From Gemmatimonadaceae bacterium (GTDB lineage: Bacteria; Gemmatimonadota; Gemmatimonadetes; Gemmatimonadales; Gemmatimonadaceae), in the NCBI GenBank assembly GCA_020846935.1, contig JADLCY010000014.1, positions 186,001-250,000 on the forward strand: a stretch of DNA of 64,000 nt, given 5' to 3'. Numbering within the stretch: position 1 is the first letter of the stretch; every line of letters begins with the position of its first letter. The notes beneath the pieces are model-generated. The model saw only the letters and a program-made list of their open reading frames with translations, did not search any database and had not been told where the DNA came from. The translations under genes and the position numbers were made by a program. Shown piece after piece: positions 36,899 to 46,177 of the stretch.

Positions 36899-38215
36899 AT
36901 GGGTTACCCACATACGCCACATCCCAGGGAAACGCGCGTCCTCTCGGAACACTTCGGTGTCGCCGAGGCGCGCTCCCTGGACGGGTGGAAGAAGCGCGGT
37001 GGCTATCAGGCGTTGCAGCAGGCGCTGGGCATGGAGCCGACGGCCATTCAGCAGGTCGTGAAGGATTCCGGACTCCGCGGTCGTGGCGGCGCCGGGTTCC
37101 CCACGGGTCTCAAGTGGTCGTTCATGAAGCTCGGGGACGGCAAGCCGCACTACCTGTGCTGCAACGCCGACGAGTCCGAGCCCGGCACGTTCAAGGACCG
37201 CGAGATCATGCGCTGGACGCCGCACGCCCTCATCGAGGGCTGCGCGATCGGCGCGTACGCGATCGGAGCGGAGAACTGCTACATCTATATTCGCGGCGAG
37301 TTCACCGAACCGCTCGACGTGATGGAGCGTGCGTGCGCCGAGGCGCGCGCGGCAGGCATCATCGGCCCGAACGCGATGGGTTCCGGCAAGACGGTGAACG
37401 TCTGGGTGCACAAGGGCGCGGGCGCCTACATCTGCGGTGAAGAGACGGCCCTCATGAACTCGATCGAGGGCAAGCGCGGCAACCCGCGCATCAAGCCGCC
37501 GTTTCCCGCGGTGGCCGGACTCTTCGGCCTGCCCACGACCATCAACAACGTCGAGACGCTGACCGCGGTGCCGCACATCCTCAATCGGGGTGCGGCGTGG
37601 TACAAGCAGATGGCGCGGCCGGACAACCCGAAATCCACGGGCACCAAGCTGTGGAGCGTGTGCGGCAACATCGCGCGGCCGGGCAACTACGAGGTGCAGA
37701 TGGGTTTCCCCTTTGGGGAGTTCCTGCAGGATGTGTGCGGGGGCGCGCCGCATGGCCGAAAGATCAAGGCCGTGATCCCGGGCGGGTCGTCGGTGCCAAT
37801 CATCACGTGGGAAGAAGCGGAGTCGGCGGTGATGGACTATGAGGGCATGGTCGCCGCCAACACGATGCTGGGCTCCGCGGGGTGCATCGTGATCGATGAC
37901 GCGCAGTCGATGCCGAGGCAGATCGCGCGGCTCGCGCGCTTCTATGCCCACGAGTCCTGCGCCCAGTGCACGCAGTGCCGCGAAGGGACGGCGTGGACGA
38001 CAAAGATCCTCGAGCGCATCGTGGCCGGTGACGGCACGGCCGAGGACTTCGACACGCTCCTCTCGATCGCCGACAACATGACGGGAAAGACGATCTGCGT
38101 GCTGTCCGACTCGTGTGCGACGCCGGTGGTGAGCGGGCTGCAGCGCTTCCGGCATGAGTTCGAGGCGCTGATCACCCGCACGACCGTTCACGCCGTTCCC
38201 GTACTGGTGGGCTGA
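36899..38215 (+). CDS. nuoF: NADH-quinone oxidoreductase subunit F
   Basis: A 438-residue subunit that binds NADH, FMN and cluster N3. The FMN/NADH loops are GLRGRGGAGFPTGLKW and CNADESEPGTFKDR, with GAGAYICGEETALMNSIEG. The N3 ligands are in ESCAQCTQCREGT plus the downstream CATPV region. ATG at 36899 gives MGYPHTPHPRETRVLSEHFG; an upstream start at 36860 seems less likely. Its TGA overlaps the nuoG ATG. Confidence 0.96.
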   Translation: MGYPHTPHPRETRVLSEHFGVAEARSLDGWKKRGGYQALQQALGMEPTAIQQVVKDSGLRGRGGAGFPTGLKWSFMKLGDGKPHYLCCNADESEPGTFKDREIMRWTPHALIEGCAIGAYAIGAENCYIYIRGEFTEPLDVMERACAEARAAGIIGPNAMGSGKTVNVWVHKGAGAYICGEETALMNSIEGKRGNPRIKPPFPAVAGLFGLPTTINNVETLTAVPHILNRGAAWYKQMARPDNPKSTGTKLWSVCGNIARPGNYEVQMGFPFGEFLQDVCGGAPHGRKIKAVIPGGSSVPIITWEEAESAVMDYEGMVAANTMLGSAGCIVIDDAQSMPRQIARLARFYAHESCAQCTQCREGTAWTTKILERIVAGDGTAEDFDTLLSIADNMTGKTICVLSDSCATPVVSGLQRFRHEFEALITRTTVHAVPVLVG

Positions 38216-39780
38216 TGGCCGACACATCCAGGGTCAACCTCACGATCGAAGGCCGCCCGGTTGCGGTGCCTGCGGGCACCAACCTGATCGAGGCGGCCAA
38301 GCAGGCGGGGGTGCTCATCCCGCACTACTGCTACCACCCCGGGCTTCCCGTCGCCGGCGTCTGCCGCATGTGCCTGGTGGAGGTGGAGAAGGCGCCCAAA
38401 CTCGCGCCAGCCTGTGCCACGGCGGTCGCCGAGGGGCAGGTGGTGCATGTGCACTCCGAGAAGGCCCGCGAGGCTCGCAAGGGCGTGCTCGAGATGCTGC
38501 TCATCAATCACCCGCTCGACTGTCCGATCTGTGACCAGTCGGGCGAGTGCGAGCTGCAGGACTACACGTACCAGGAAGGCCGCGCGGACTCGCGCTATCG
38601 CGAGCCCAAGCGGTTCAACCCGGTCGAAGACTTCGGCGGCGACGTGGTCTACGTCACCTCGCGCTGCATCCTGTGCACGCGCTGCGTGCGCTTCATGGAC
38701 GATGTGGCGCACGACGCGGTCCTGAACGTGAGTGAGCGCGGAGACCGCGCGACCATCGGCAAGTTCGAGGGGAAGGATCTCACCAACCCCTGGGCCGCCA
38801 ACGTCGTCGACCTCTGCCCGGTCGGGGCGCTTCTCTCCAAGGACTTCCTGCACAAGGCGCGCGCCTGGGAACTGGACCGCACTGCCTCGGTGTGCACGGG
38901 CTGCTCGCAGGGCTGCAACATCATCGTCGAGACGCGGGACAACGTGGTGATGCGGGTGCGGCCGCGGTCCAACGAGAGCGTGAACCAGTTCTTCATGTGC
39001 GATGAGGGGCGGTTCGGCTACCGGAAGTTCAATGCGCCCTCGCGGCTCGAGGCGCCGTCGATCCTCGGGCCCCGCGGCCACGAAGCCGTGGACTGGGACA
39101 TCGCGCTCGAGGCGGCGGCCCGGGTGCTGCGCGGCAAGCGCGCGTTTGTCGTGGCCTCCCCGAACCTCTCCAACGAGACGCTGTATCTGCTGGGGCGGCT
39201 CATGAAGAAGTTCAGCGGCGTGGGAACCTACCGCGTGGCGCGCGGGCCAGAAGCGCCGTTGCCGGGCGTGGACGACCTCGCGCTGCGCGCCGATCGTGCG
39301 GCCAATCCCCGTGGCGCCGACCTGCTCGGCTTCTCGCGCAGTGACACACCGTTCGCCGGCCTTGCCGCCGGCGACGCACTGGTGCTGGCCGATCATGAAC
39401 TCACCGACGCGGACCTCGCCGCCGTGTCCAGGGCCTCGGCGGTGATCGTGCTCGCCACGGCCATGCCGCAGGGCCTGCCGCGCGCGGACGTGGTGCTTCC
39501 GATCGCCACCACGGTGGAAGAAGAAGGGACGTTCACCAACCTGCGTGGACGCGTGCAGCGTTTCCTCCAGGCGAAGGCGGCGCCGGGCCTCGCGCGGCCG
39601 AGCTGGTTCGTGATGTCCGATCTCCTTGGGGCCACCGGCGAGACGACGACGTACTTCACGGCCAGTGACGTCTTCGAGGGACTGGCCACGAGCCATGACG
39701 CCTTCCGCGGACTGACCTACGACACCCTCGGAGTGCGTGGCCTGCCGATCGCGGGTGCCATGGCGGGAGCCTCCGCATGA
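38215..39780 (+). CDS. nuoG: NADH-quinone oxidoreductase subunit G, short form
   Basis: A 521-residue iron-sulfur subunit. N1b ligands: CYHPGLPVAGVCRMC; His-ligated N5: HPLDCPICDQSGEC; N4: CILCTRC with DLCPVG. A further CTGCSQGCNI with a later Cys about 27 residues on matches the extra cluster N7. The molybdopterin-like domain is reduced: the total is well short of the 700-900 residues common elsewhere, though the retained end (LPIATTVEEEGTFTNLRGRV) is conserved. No frameshift is evident. ATGA overlap with nuoH. Confidence 0.93.
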   Translation: MADTSRVNLTIEGRPVAVPAGTNLIEAAKQAGVLIPHYCYHPGLPVAGVCRMCLVEVEKAPKLAPACATAVAEGQVVHVHSEKAREARKGVLEMLLINHPLDCPICDQSGECELQDYTYQEGRADSRYREPKRFNPVEDFGGDVVYVTSRCILCTRCVRFMDDVAHDAVLNVSERGDRATIGKFEGKDLTNPWAANVVDLCPVGALLSKDFLHKARAWELDRTASVCTGCSQGCNIIVETRDNVVMRVRPRSNESVNQFFMCDEGRFGYRKFNAPSRLEAPSILGPRGHEAVDWDIALEAAARVLRGKRAFVVASPNLSNETLYLLGRLMKKFSGVGTYRVARGPEAPLPGVDDLALRADRAANPRGADLLGFSRSDTPFAGLAAGDALVLADHELTDADLAAVSRASAVIVLATAMPQGLPRADVVLPIATTVEEEGTFTNLRGRVQRFLQAKAAPGLARPSWFVMSDLLGATGETTTYFTASDVFEGLATSHDAFRGLTYDTLGVRGLPIAGAMAGASA

Positions 39781-41072
39781 GCGCCGCCATGCCGACCGTC
39801 TTCGCGCTGCTGCAGACGGCTGATCCACAAGGGCCGATGCATTTCTGGCCATGGCTCCTTGCCACCGCCGTCAAGCTGCTCGCGTTCTTCACGATCTACA
39901 TGCTCGGCGTGGCCTACCTGACCCTTGCCGAACGCAAGATCTCGGCGTGGATTCAGCACCGGCACGGCCCAAACCGCGTCGGACCCAACGGGTTCTTCCA
40001 GCCGCTCGCCGACGGCGTGAAGAACTTCATGAAGGAAGAGACGCTGCCGCCATACGTGAACAAGGCGCTGTTCGTGCTCGCGCCCATGATGGCGTTCATC
40101 CCGGCCATGACCATCTGGGCGGTGATTCCGTGGGGCGCGTCGTGGGCTTCGCCGTGGGGCCGGGTGGACATGGTCCTCGCGGACCTGCCGATCGGGTTCC
40201 TGTTCACCATCGCCGTCGCCTCGCTCGGCGTGTACGGCATCGTGATCGCCGGCTGGGCGTCCAACAACAAGTACGCGCTGCTCGGCGGGCTGCGCTCGAG
40301 CGCGCAGATGGTGTCGTACGAGATCTCGCTCGGGCTGTCGCTGATCCCGGTGCTGCTCTTCACGGGCAACGTGACGCTCTCGACTGTGGTCAACGCGCAG
40401 GCGAGCATGCACCTGTGGAACGTGCTGACGCTGTCGGTGGCGTTCCTGGTCTATCTGATCTCGGCCTTTGCCGAGACGAACCGACTGCCGTTCGACATGC
40501 CCGAGGCCGAGTCGGAGCTGATCACCGGGTACCACACCGAATACAGCGCGATGAAGTTCTCGTTGTTCTTCATCGCCGAATACGCGAACATGGCCACGCA
40601 GTCGGCGATGATCGCGACCCTGTTCTTCGGCGGCTGGGACGTCCCGTTCACGCAGGCCGACAACACCGGGGCAGTGTCGTTCCCGCTCGTGCTGCTGTCG
40701 ATGGCGATCATGATGGCGAAGACGCTGTTCTTCCTCTTCGTCTACATCTGGATTCGCTGGACCCTCCCGCGCTTCCGCTATGACCAGCTCATGTCCCTGG
40801 GCTGGAAGGTGCTGTTGCCGACCGGACTCGGATACATCCTGGTGGTGGCGTCGCTGATGCTCGTGCTCGACGCCGCGGGCATCGAGCGCGGACTGGTCTA
40901 CGGGCTGATCTTCCTCGGCGTGAACGTCGTGCTGGTGGGCGTGTTCCTCGCAATCCTCGACCGGGGCAGGATCCTGAGCGCGGCATATGGTCGCGCCTCG
41001 ACCGACGAACTCCAGCGGCTGCGCGGCATCACGGCGTCGCGCTCCCGCCTCTCGACCTCTGCGGGAGACTAG
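39777..41072 (+). CDS. nuoH: NADH-quinone oxidoreductase subunit H
   Basis: A 431-residue membrane subunit with about eight to nine helices at the base of the quinone tunnel. Conserved motifs are LAERKISAWIQHRHGPNRVG, FNxADGVK-like QPLADGVKNFMKEE, the acidic loop SAFAETNRLPFDMPEAESEL, and GYHTEYS. The C-terminal 60 residues extend past the core. Its stop abuts the nuoI ATG directly. Confidence 0.96.
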   Translation: MSAAMPTVFALLQTADPQGPMHFWPWLLATAVKLLAFFTIYMLGVAYLTLAERKISAWIQHRHGPNRVGPNGFFQPLADGVKNFMKEETLPPYVNKALFVLAPMMAFIPAMTIWAVIPWGASWASPWGRVDMVLADLPIGFLFTIAVASLGVYGIVIAGWASNNKYALLGGLRSSAQMVSYEISLGLSLIPVLLFTGNVTLSTVVNAQASMHLWNVLTLSVAFLVYLISAFAETNRLPFDMPEAESELITGYHTEYSAMKFSLFFIAEYANMATQSAMIATLFFGGWDVPFTQADNTGAVSFPLVLLSMAIMMAKTLFFLFVYIWIRWTLPRFRYDQLMSLGWKVLLPTGLGYILVVASLMLVLDAAGIERGLVYGLIFLGVNVVLVGVFLAILDRGRILSAAYGRASTDELQRLRGITASRSRLSTSAGD

Positions 41073-41570
41073 ATGGCGATCACAGTGAAGGTCGTCGAGC
41101 GACCGATCGAGGACACCACGTACGTGCGGGCCACGCTCAAGGGCATGGCCAACACGTTCAAGCACCTCATCGATCCGCATCGCGTGACGACGCAGTATCC
41201 CGACCAGCGCGAGTCGATCACGCGTCGCTGGCGTGGGACGCACCGCATGCTCACGACCGAAGACGGCAAGGCCAAGTGCGTGGCGTGCGGCCTGTGTCCG
41301 ACGGTCTGCCCGTCCAACTGCATCAAGCTGGTCCCTGGGGAAGACGAGAAGGGGAACCGCTACCCGCTCGTCTTCGAGATCGACGAGTTCCGCTGCATCT
41401 TCTGCGGGTACTGCCAGGAAGTCTGCCCGGAGGAGGCGATCCACCTCGGCAGGCACTACGAGAACGCGGAGTTCAATCGCGAGGCGTTCATCTACGACCT
41501 GGAGCGACTCATGGCGCAGACGCACCCCGTGACCGAGTTGTGGGATCCTGCCGACCCGAAGGGGGAGTGA
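41073..41570 (+). CDS. nuoI: NADH-quinone oxidoreductase subunit I
   Basis: A 165-residue ferredoxin-like subunit carrying clusters N6a and N6b. The two motifs are [15 protein letters not shown] and [15 protein letters not shown]. It begins at the base after the nuoH stop with no spacer, and its TGA overlaps the nuoJ ATG (TGATG). Confidence 0.97.
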   Translation: MAITVKVVERPIEDTTYVRATLKGMANTFKHLIDPHRVTTQYPDQRESITRRWRGTHRMLTTEDGKAKCVACGLCPTVCPSNCIKLVPGEDEKGNRYPLVFEIDEFRCIFCGYCQEVCPEEAIHLGRHYENAEFNREAFIYDLERLMAQTHPVTELWDPADPKGE

Positions 41571-42106
41571 TGTCGGACTTCTTCTATCGCGTACACTTCT
41601 ATCTGTTCGGGCTGCTCGCCATTGCATCGGCGATCACGTTCATCACGCGCAAGGGTCCGGTGGCCGCCGCGCTCTGGCTGGTCAACACGATGTTCTGCCT
41701 GGCGGCGATCTACGTGATGATGGACGCGCATTTCATCGGCGCGATCCAGGTGCTGGTGTATGCCGGGGCGATCATGGTGGTGTTCCTGTTCGTGCTCATG
41801 CTCCTCAACCTTGGCCACCCCGACGAGATCTCCGACATCCGGGGCAAGTGGGGACGCATCGCCGCAGCGTTCATTGGCCTTGCCGTGCTGGCTCAGGTGA
41901 TGGCGCTGGCGCGTTCGCAGGCCCCGGAGGAACTGCTCGTGCCGGCGGCGACCGCCGCGGCAGAGCTGCGGGACCTCAACGCCGTGGGCAGCATCGCCAA
42001 GCCGATGTTCACCGAACATCTGCTGGCGTTCGAGCTGACGTCGGTGCTGCTGCTCGTGGCCATTGTCGGCGCGGTCGTCCTGGGGAAGCGGAGGGCCACC
42101 GCATGA
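41570..42106 (+). CDS. nuoJ: NADH-quinone oxidoreductase subunit J
   Basis: A 178-residue membrane subunit with five predicted helices. The conserved third helix [20 protein letters not shown] carries the pi-bulge region. ATG at 41570 overlaps the nuoI stop. A short hydrophilic loop (about residues 120-145) precedes the last helix. ATGA junction with nuoK. Confidence 0.95.
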   Translation: MSDFFYRVHFYLFGLLAIASAITFITRKGPVAAALWLVNTMFCLAAIYVMMDAHFIGAIQVLVYAGAIMVVFLFVLMLLNLGHPDEISDIRGKWGRIAAAFIGLAVLAQVMALARSQAPEELLVPAATAAAELRDLNAVGSIAKPMFTEHLLAFELTSVLLLVAIVGAVVLGKRRATA

Positions 42107-42399
42107 TGGTCGCCGAAGCCCTCGCGCTCTCCGCCGTACTGTTCGCCATCGGCGTGATCGGCGTGCTGACCCGCCGAAACGCGATCGTGATCTTCATGTG
42201 CGTGGAGCTCATGCTCAACGCGGTGAACCTGTCCTTCGTGGCGTTGTCGCGGTTGTACGGCGCGACGGGGCAGGTCTTCGTGGTCTTCGTGATGACCGTG
42301 GCCGCGGCCGAGGCGGCCGTGGGACTCGCAATCATCATTTCGATCTTCCGCCACCGGCAGACGGTCGACCTCCAGAACATCAACATCCTCAAGGGCTGA
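42103..42399 (+). CDS. nuoK: NADH-quinone oxidoreductase subunit K
   Basis: A 98-residue, three-helix membrane subunit. The two proton-path glutamates are visible in [13 protein letters not shown] and [12 protein letters not shown]. It starts ATGATG, so either Met could initiate, and ends in a TGATG overlap with nuoL. Confidence 0.96.
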   Translation: MMVAEALALSAVLFAIGVIGVLTRRNAIVIFMCVELMLNAVNLSFVALSRLYGATGQVFVVFVMTVAAAEAAVGLAIIISIFRHRQTVDLQNINILKG

Positions 42400-44576
42400 T
42401 GCTCCTTCTCCAGGAAGCCGCGGCCGCGGGCGCGCACCCGTTGGCGGGAACGGTGGCGGAGTGGATCTGGCTGGTGCCGGTTCTTCCGCTGATCGGGTTC
42501 TTCGTCAACGGCTGGCTGTCAATCGGCAGCGCGTCGACCATCGGCCCGAAGGATCCGACGGCGCACCACGCGCACCACGGACCCGACGACGCGCACGGAC
42601 ATGCCGACGACCACGGTCACGATCATCACCCCACGGCGCACCGACATGCGGCGCTGGTGAGCCTGGTTGGACCGGCGGTGCTGCTGCTTTCCTTTGGCCT
42701 TGCCGCGGCGATCTTTGTCGCGCTGGTCGGTGCGCACGCCGAGGCTCCGTTCGTCAGAACGCTGTTCTCCTGGATGCCCGCCGGTGCGATGCAGATCGAC
42801 GCCGCGTTCCAGGTCGACCAGCTCTCCATGGTGATGACGCTGGTGATCACCGGCGTCGGATCGCTGATCCACGTGTTCAGCGTCGGGTACATGCGCGAGG
42901 ATCCCGGCTATCCGCGATACTTTGCGTACCTCAACCTCTTCGTGTTCTTCATGCTCCTGCTCGTGCTGGGAGCGAACTACCCGATGCTGTTCGTGGGGTG
43001 GGAAGGGGTCGGCCTGTGTTCGTACCTCCTCATCGGCTTCTGGTACAGCGACAAGGCCAACGCCGATGCCGGCAAGAAGGCGTTCATCGTCAACCGGATC
43101 GGCGACTTCGGCTTTCTGGTGGCGATGTTTCTGCTGTTCGCCAACCTGGGCACGCTGGACTTTGCCGGCGTGAATGCCGGGGCGACGCAACTGTCGCCGC
43201 TCGTCGTCACCGCGATCTGCCTCTTCCTGTTCCTCGGCTGCACGGGCAAGAGCGCGCAGATCCCGCTCTACACCTGGCTTCCTGACGCGATGGCCGGCCC
43301 AACGCCGGTCTCCGCGCTCATCCACGCGGCCACGATGGTGACCGCCGGCGTGTACCTCGTGGCACGCAGCTCGGTCCTCTTTTCGCTGTCGCCGGTCGCC
43401 AGTCTGACCGTGGCCTCCGTTGGCGCGCTGACGGCGCTGTTCGCCGCGACGATCGGCCTCAAGCAGTGGGACATCAAGAAGGTGCTGGCGTATTCCACGG
43501 TCTCGCAGCTCGGCTACATGTTCGTCGGTGTCGGGGTGGGCGCCTATGCGGCCGGCGTGTTCCACCTCGTGACGCACGCGTTCTTCAAGGCCCTCCTGTT
43601 CCTCGGGTCCGGCTCCGTGATCTACGCGATGCACCACGCGTATCACCACACCGGCAATCACGACGACGCGCAGGACATGCGCAACATGGGCGGGCTGCGG
43701 AAGTACATGCCGGTCACGTTCGCGCTGATGTGGATTGCCACGCTCGCGATTGCCGGCATCCCGCCGTTTGCCGGATTCTTCTCGAAGGACGAGATCCTCG
43801 GCAGCGTGTTCGCGCGGGCGCATGGTTCGACGCTGGCCGATGCCTCGCTGCTCGGCATTCCGGGCGGCGTGCTGCTGTACGCGATCTGGGCGGTCGGTCT
43901 CTCCGCCGCGCTCCTCACCGCGATCTACATGACGCGGATGATGCTGTACACCTTCCACGGCGCCAACCGCACGGGTGACGGGGAGCGTGCGCACCTGCAC
44001 GAGGCGCCCTGGGTGATGACCGGCCCGCTCGCCGTGCTCGGCGTGCTCAGCCTCGCCGGTGGGTGGCTCAACCTTCCGACCTTCTTTCCCGCGGGCCCGA
44101 TCCAGGCGCTGCACCACTGGCTCGAACCGGTGACGGGGGCCGCCGCGTTGCGGGTCACGCACGGCGCCGAGGCGCACCTCGAACACTCCACGGAATACAT
44201 GCTCGTCGGCATTGCGATCGCCATCGCGGTCGTCGGCATCGCCTTCGCGGTCACTCGACTCCGAACCGAGCGGCTGGTTCCCAAGGCGCAGGCGCCGGAG
44301 AGCGAAGGCTTTGCGCGGGTCCTCGAGCACAAGTACTTCGTCGACGAAGGGTACGACAAGGTCGTCGTGCAGCCGTTGGTCGGCGTCTCGCGCTCGGTGT
44401 TGTGGAAGGGTGTGGACGCCGGTCTCATCGACGGCCTGGTCGTGAACGGAAGCGCGCGGCTGGCCCGCGGCTTCGGCTGGCTTGGCGCCAGGCTGCAGTC
44501 AGGGCAGGTCGGCACCTATGCATGGGTGCTGGTGATCGGCGTCCTCGGCGTGCTCGGCGCCTTCTCCCTCCGGTAG
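42399..44576 (+). CDS. nuoL: NADH-quinone oxidoreductase subunit L with His-rich loop
   Basis: A 725-residue distal antiporter-like proton-pumping subunit. The antiporter core is clear: FVGWEGVGLCSYLLIGFW (key Glu), LPDAMAGPTPVSALIHAATM, GLKQWDIKKVLAYSTVSQLG, and the lateral helix plus C-terminal helices. The unusual part is residues 56-83, between the first two helices, where 12 of 28 residues are His interspersed with Asp/Gly/Ala. ATG at 42399 overlaps the nuoK stop. Confidence 0.96.
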   Translation: MLLLQEAAAAGAHPLAGTVAEWIWLVPVLPLIGFFVNGWLSIGSASTIGPKDPTAHHAHHGPDDAHGHADDHGHDHHPTAHRHAALVSLVGPAVLLLSFGLAAAIFVALVGAHAEAPFVRTLFSWMPAGAMQIDAAFQVDQLSMVMTLVITGVGSLIHVFSVGYMREDPGYPRYFAYLNLFVFFMLLLVLGANYPMLFVGWEGVGLCSYLLIGFWYSDKANADAGKKAFIVNRIGDFGFLVAMFLLFANLGTLDFAGVNAGATQLSPLVVTAICLFLFLGCTGKSAQIPLYTWLPDAMAGPTPVSALIHAATMVTAGVYLVARSSVLFSLSPVASLTVASVGALTALFAATIGLKQWDIKKVLAYSTVSQLGYMFVGVGVGAYAAGVFHLVTHAFFKALLFLGSGSVIYAMHHAYHHTGNHDDAQDMRNMGGLRKYMPVTFALMWIATLAIAGIPPFAGFFSKDEILGSVFARAHGSTLADASLLGIPGGVLLYAIWAVGLSAALLTAIYMTRMMLYTFHGANRTGDGERAHLHEAPWVMTGPLAVLGVLSLAGGWLNLPTFFPAGPIQALHHWLEPVTGAAALRVTHGAEAHLEHSTEYMLVGIAIAIAVVGIAFAVTRLRTERLVPKAQAPESEGFARVLEHKYFVDEGYDKVVVQPLVGVSRSVLWKGVDAGLIDGLVVNGSARLARGFGWLGARLQSGQVGTYAWVLVIGVLGVLGAFSLR

Positions 44577-44580
44577 ACCC

Positions 44581-46176
44581 ATGGCAACGTTTCTGCAATC
44601 GATCGGTTACCACGGGTGGGTGCTGCCGGCGCTGCTGGTGATCCCGACGCTCGGCGCGCTGGTGGTGTGGCTGCACGGCTTCACGCGGCGCGGAGCATCC
44701 GAGGCCGATCAGGCCGCCGGCGCGATGGTGGCACGCCGCCTCACGTTCGCGATCCTCGTCATCGAGTTCCTCGTGTCCGTTGGACTGTGGTGGTCGTTCG
44801 ACCCCGCGTCCAGCGGCTGGCAGGCGGCGGTGGACTGGCCGTGGATCGACTCCTGGGGCGCGCGCTTCTCGCTCGGCATCGACGGCCTGTCGCTGATGAT
44901 GGTGCTGCTCACGACCTTCCTCATGCCGCTGGCGGTGCTCGGCGGCTGGACGAGCGTGCGCCACAAGGTGCACACGTACCACGTCCTCATGCTCCTCCTC
45001 ACGGTCGGCATGCTCGGCGTCTTCGTGGCGAAGGATCTCTTCCTGTTCTACGTCATGTGGGAAGTGATGCTCATCCCCATGTACTTCATTATCGGGGTGT
45101 GGGGCGGGGAGCGTCGGATCTACGCGAGCATCAAGTTCTTCATCTACACCATGGTCGGGTCGTTGCTGATGCTGGTGGCGATCATTTACCTGGGCTGGCA
45201 GGCGGGAATCCTCGAGGGTCGGCCGAACTTCGCGTTCGACGCGATTCTCAACCTTCCTGAGTTCCGGCCCATGGTGGCCTTCTGGCTGTTCGTCGCGTTC
45301 TTCGTGGCGTTTGCGGTCAAGGTGCCGATGTTCCCGTTCCACACCTGGCTGCCGGACGCGCACGTCGAGGCCCCGACGGCAGGTTCGGTGATTCTGGCCG
45401 GTGTGCTGCTCAAGCTCGGCACCTACGGGTTCCTCCGGCTCGCGGTCCCGTTGTTCCCGGGTATCGCTCTGCACCCCACGGTGCGCGCCGTGATCATTGC
45501 CCTCGCGGTGATCGGCGTGATTTACGGGTCACTCGTCGCGCTGGTACAGCCGGACTTCAAGAAGCTGGTGGCCTACAGCTCGGTGGCGCACCTCGGCATG
45601 GTGATGCTCGGCATCTTTGCGCTCACGCGCGAATCGGTGCAGGGCGCCCTGATGGTGATGATCGGCCACGGGATCTCGACCGGTGCGCTGTTCTTTCTCA
45701 TCGGCATGATCTACGAGCGCCGTCACTCGCGCCTCTTTGCCGACTACGGCGGCATCGCGAAAGTGATGCCCATCTACGCGACGCTGCTCACCATCGTCGC
45801 GCTCAGCTCCATCGGCCTGCCGGGCACCAACGGATTCATCGGTGAGTTCCTGGTCATGGTGGGCTCGTTCCGCACCGTGCCGGTGATGACCACGATCTCG
45901 GCGATCGGGGTGATCCTCGCCGCTGCATACCTCCTTTGGGCGTTGCAGCGCATCCTGTACAACCGGCTCGACCAGCCAGCCAATGCGCACCTCACCGACC
46001 TGAACTGGCGGGAGATCGGGCTCCTCGCCCCGCTGATCTTCGTCATCATCTGGATGGGCGTCTATCCCAAGCCCGTGCTGACCCGCATGGAGGCCTCGGT
46101 GACGAAGTTCGTGCAGACGGTGGAGACAAAGGCGGCGCAGCAGTCGGCGACGATCTCGATGGGCGGAGGCCGCTGA
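44581..46176 (+). CDS. nuoM: NADH-quinone oxidoreductase subunit M
   Basis: A 531-residue antiporter-like membrane subunit with about 14 helices. The conserved Glu is in FYVMWEVMLIPMYFII, the Lys region is FFVAFAVKVPMFPFHTWLPD, and AHVEAPTAGSVILAGVLLKL, KLVAYSSVAHLGMVMLGIF and GLPGTNGFIGEF follow. It begins four bases after nuoL and ends one base before nuoN. Normal length. Confidence 0.97.
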   Translation: MATFLQSIGYHGWVLPALLVIPTLGALVVWLHGFTRRGASEADQAAGAMVARRLTFAILVIEFLVSVGLWWSFDPASSGWQAAVDWPWIDSWGARFSLGIDGLSLMMVLLTTFLMPLAVLGGWTSVRHKVHTYHVLMLLLTVGMLGVFVAKDLFLFYVMWEVMLIPMYFIIGVWGGERRIYASIKFFIYTMVGSLLMLVAIIYLGWQAGILEGRPNFAFDAILNLPEFRPMVAFWLFVAFFVAFAVKVPMFPFHTWLPDAHVEAPTAGSVILAGVLLKLGTYGFLRLAVPLFPGIALHPTVRAVIIALAVIGVIYGSLVALVQPDFKKLVAYSSVAHLGMVMLGIFALTRESVQGALMVMIGHGISTGALFFLIGMIYERRHSRLFADYGGIAKVMPIYATLLTIVALSSIGLPGTNGFIGEFLVMVGSFRTVPVMTTISAIGVILAAAYLLWALQRILYNRLDQPANAHLTDLNWREIGLLAPLIFVIIWMGVYPKPVLTRMEASVTKFVQTVETKAAQQSATISMGGGR

Positions 46177-46177
46177 C

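Noticed and set aside
39717-41627. Minus-strand open frame of 636 codons across nuoH and nuoI
   Set aside because: Shadow frame; very rich in His, Arg, Glu and Gln as expected for the complement of membrane-protein codons.
42555-42650. Periodic CAC/GAC pattern considered as a tandem repeat or CRISPR-like array
   Set aside because: It is the coding sequence of the His-rich NuoL loop; there are no equal-length spacers or repeats.
42519-44330. Minus-strand open frame of 603 codons inside nuoL
   Set aside because: Shadow of a conserved membrane subunit; no start context or domain.
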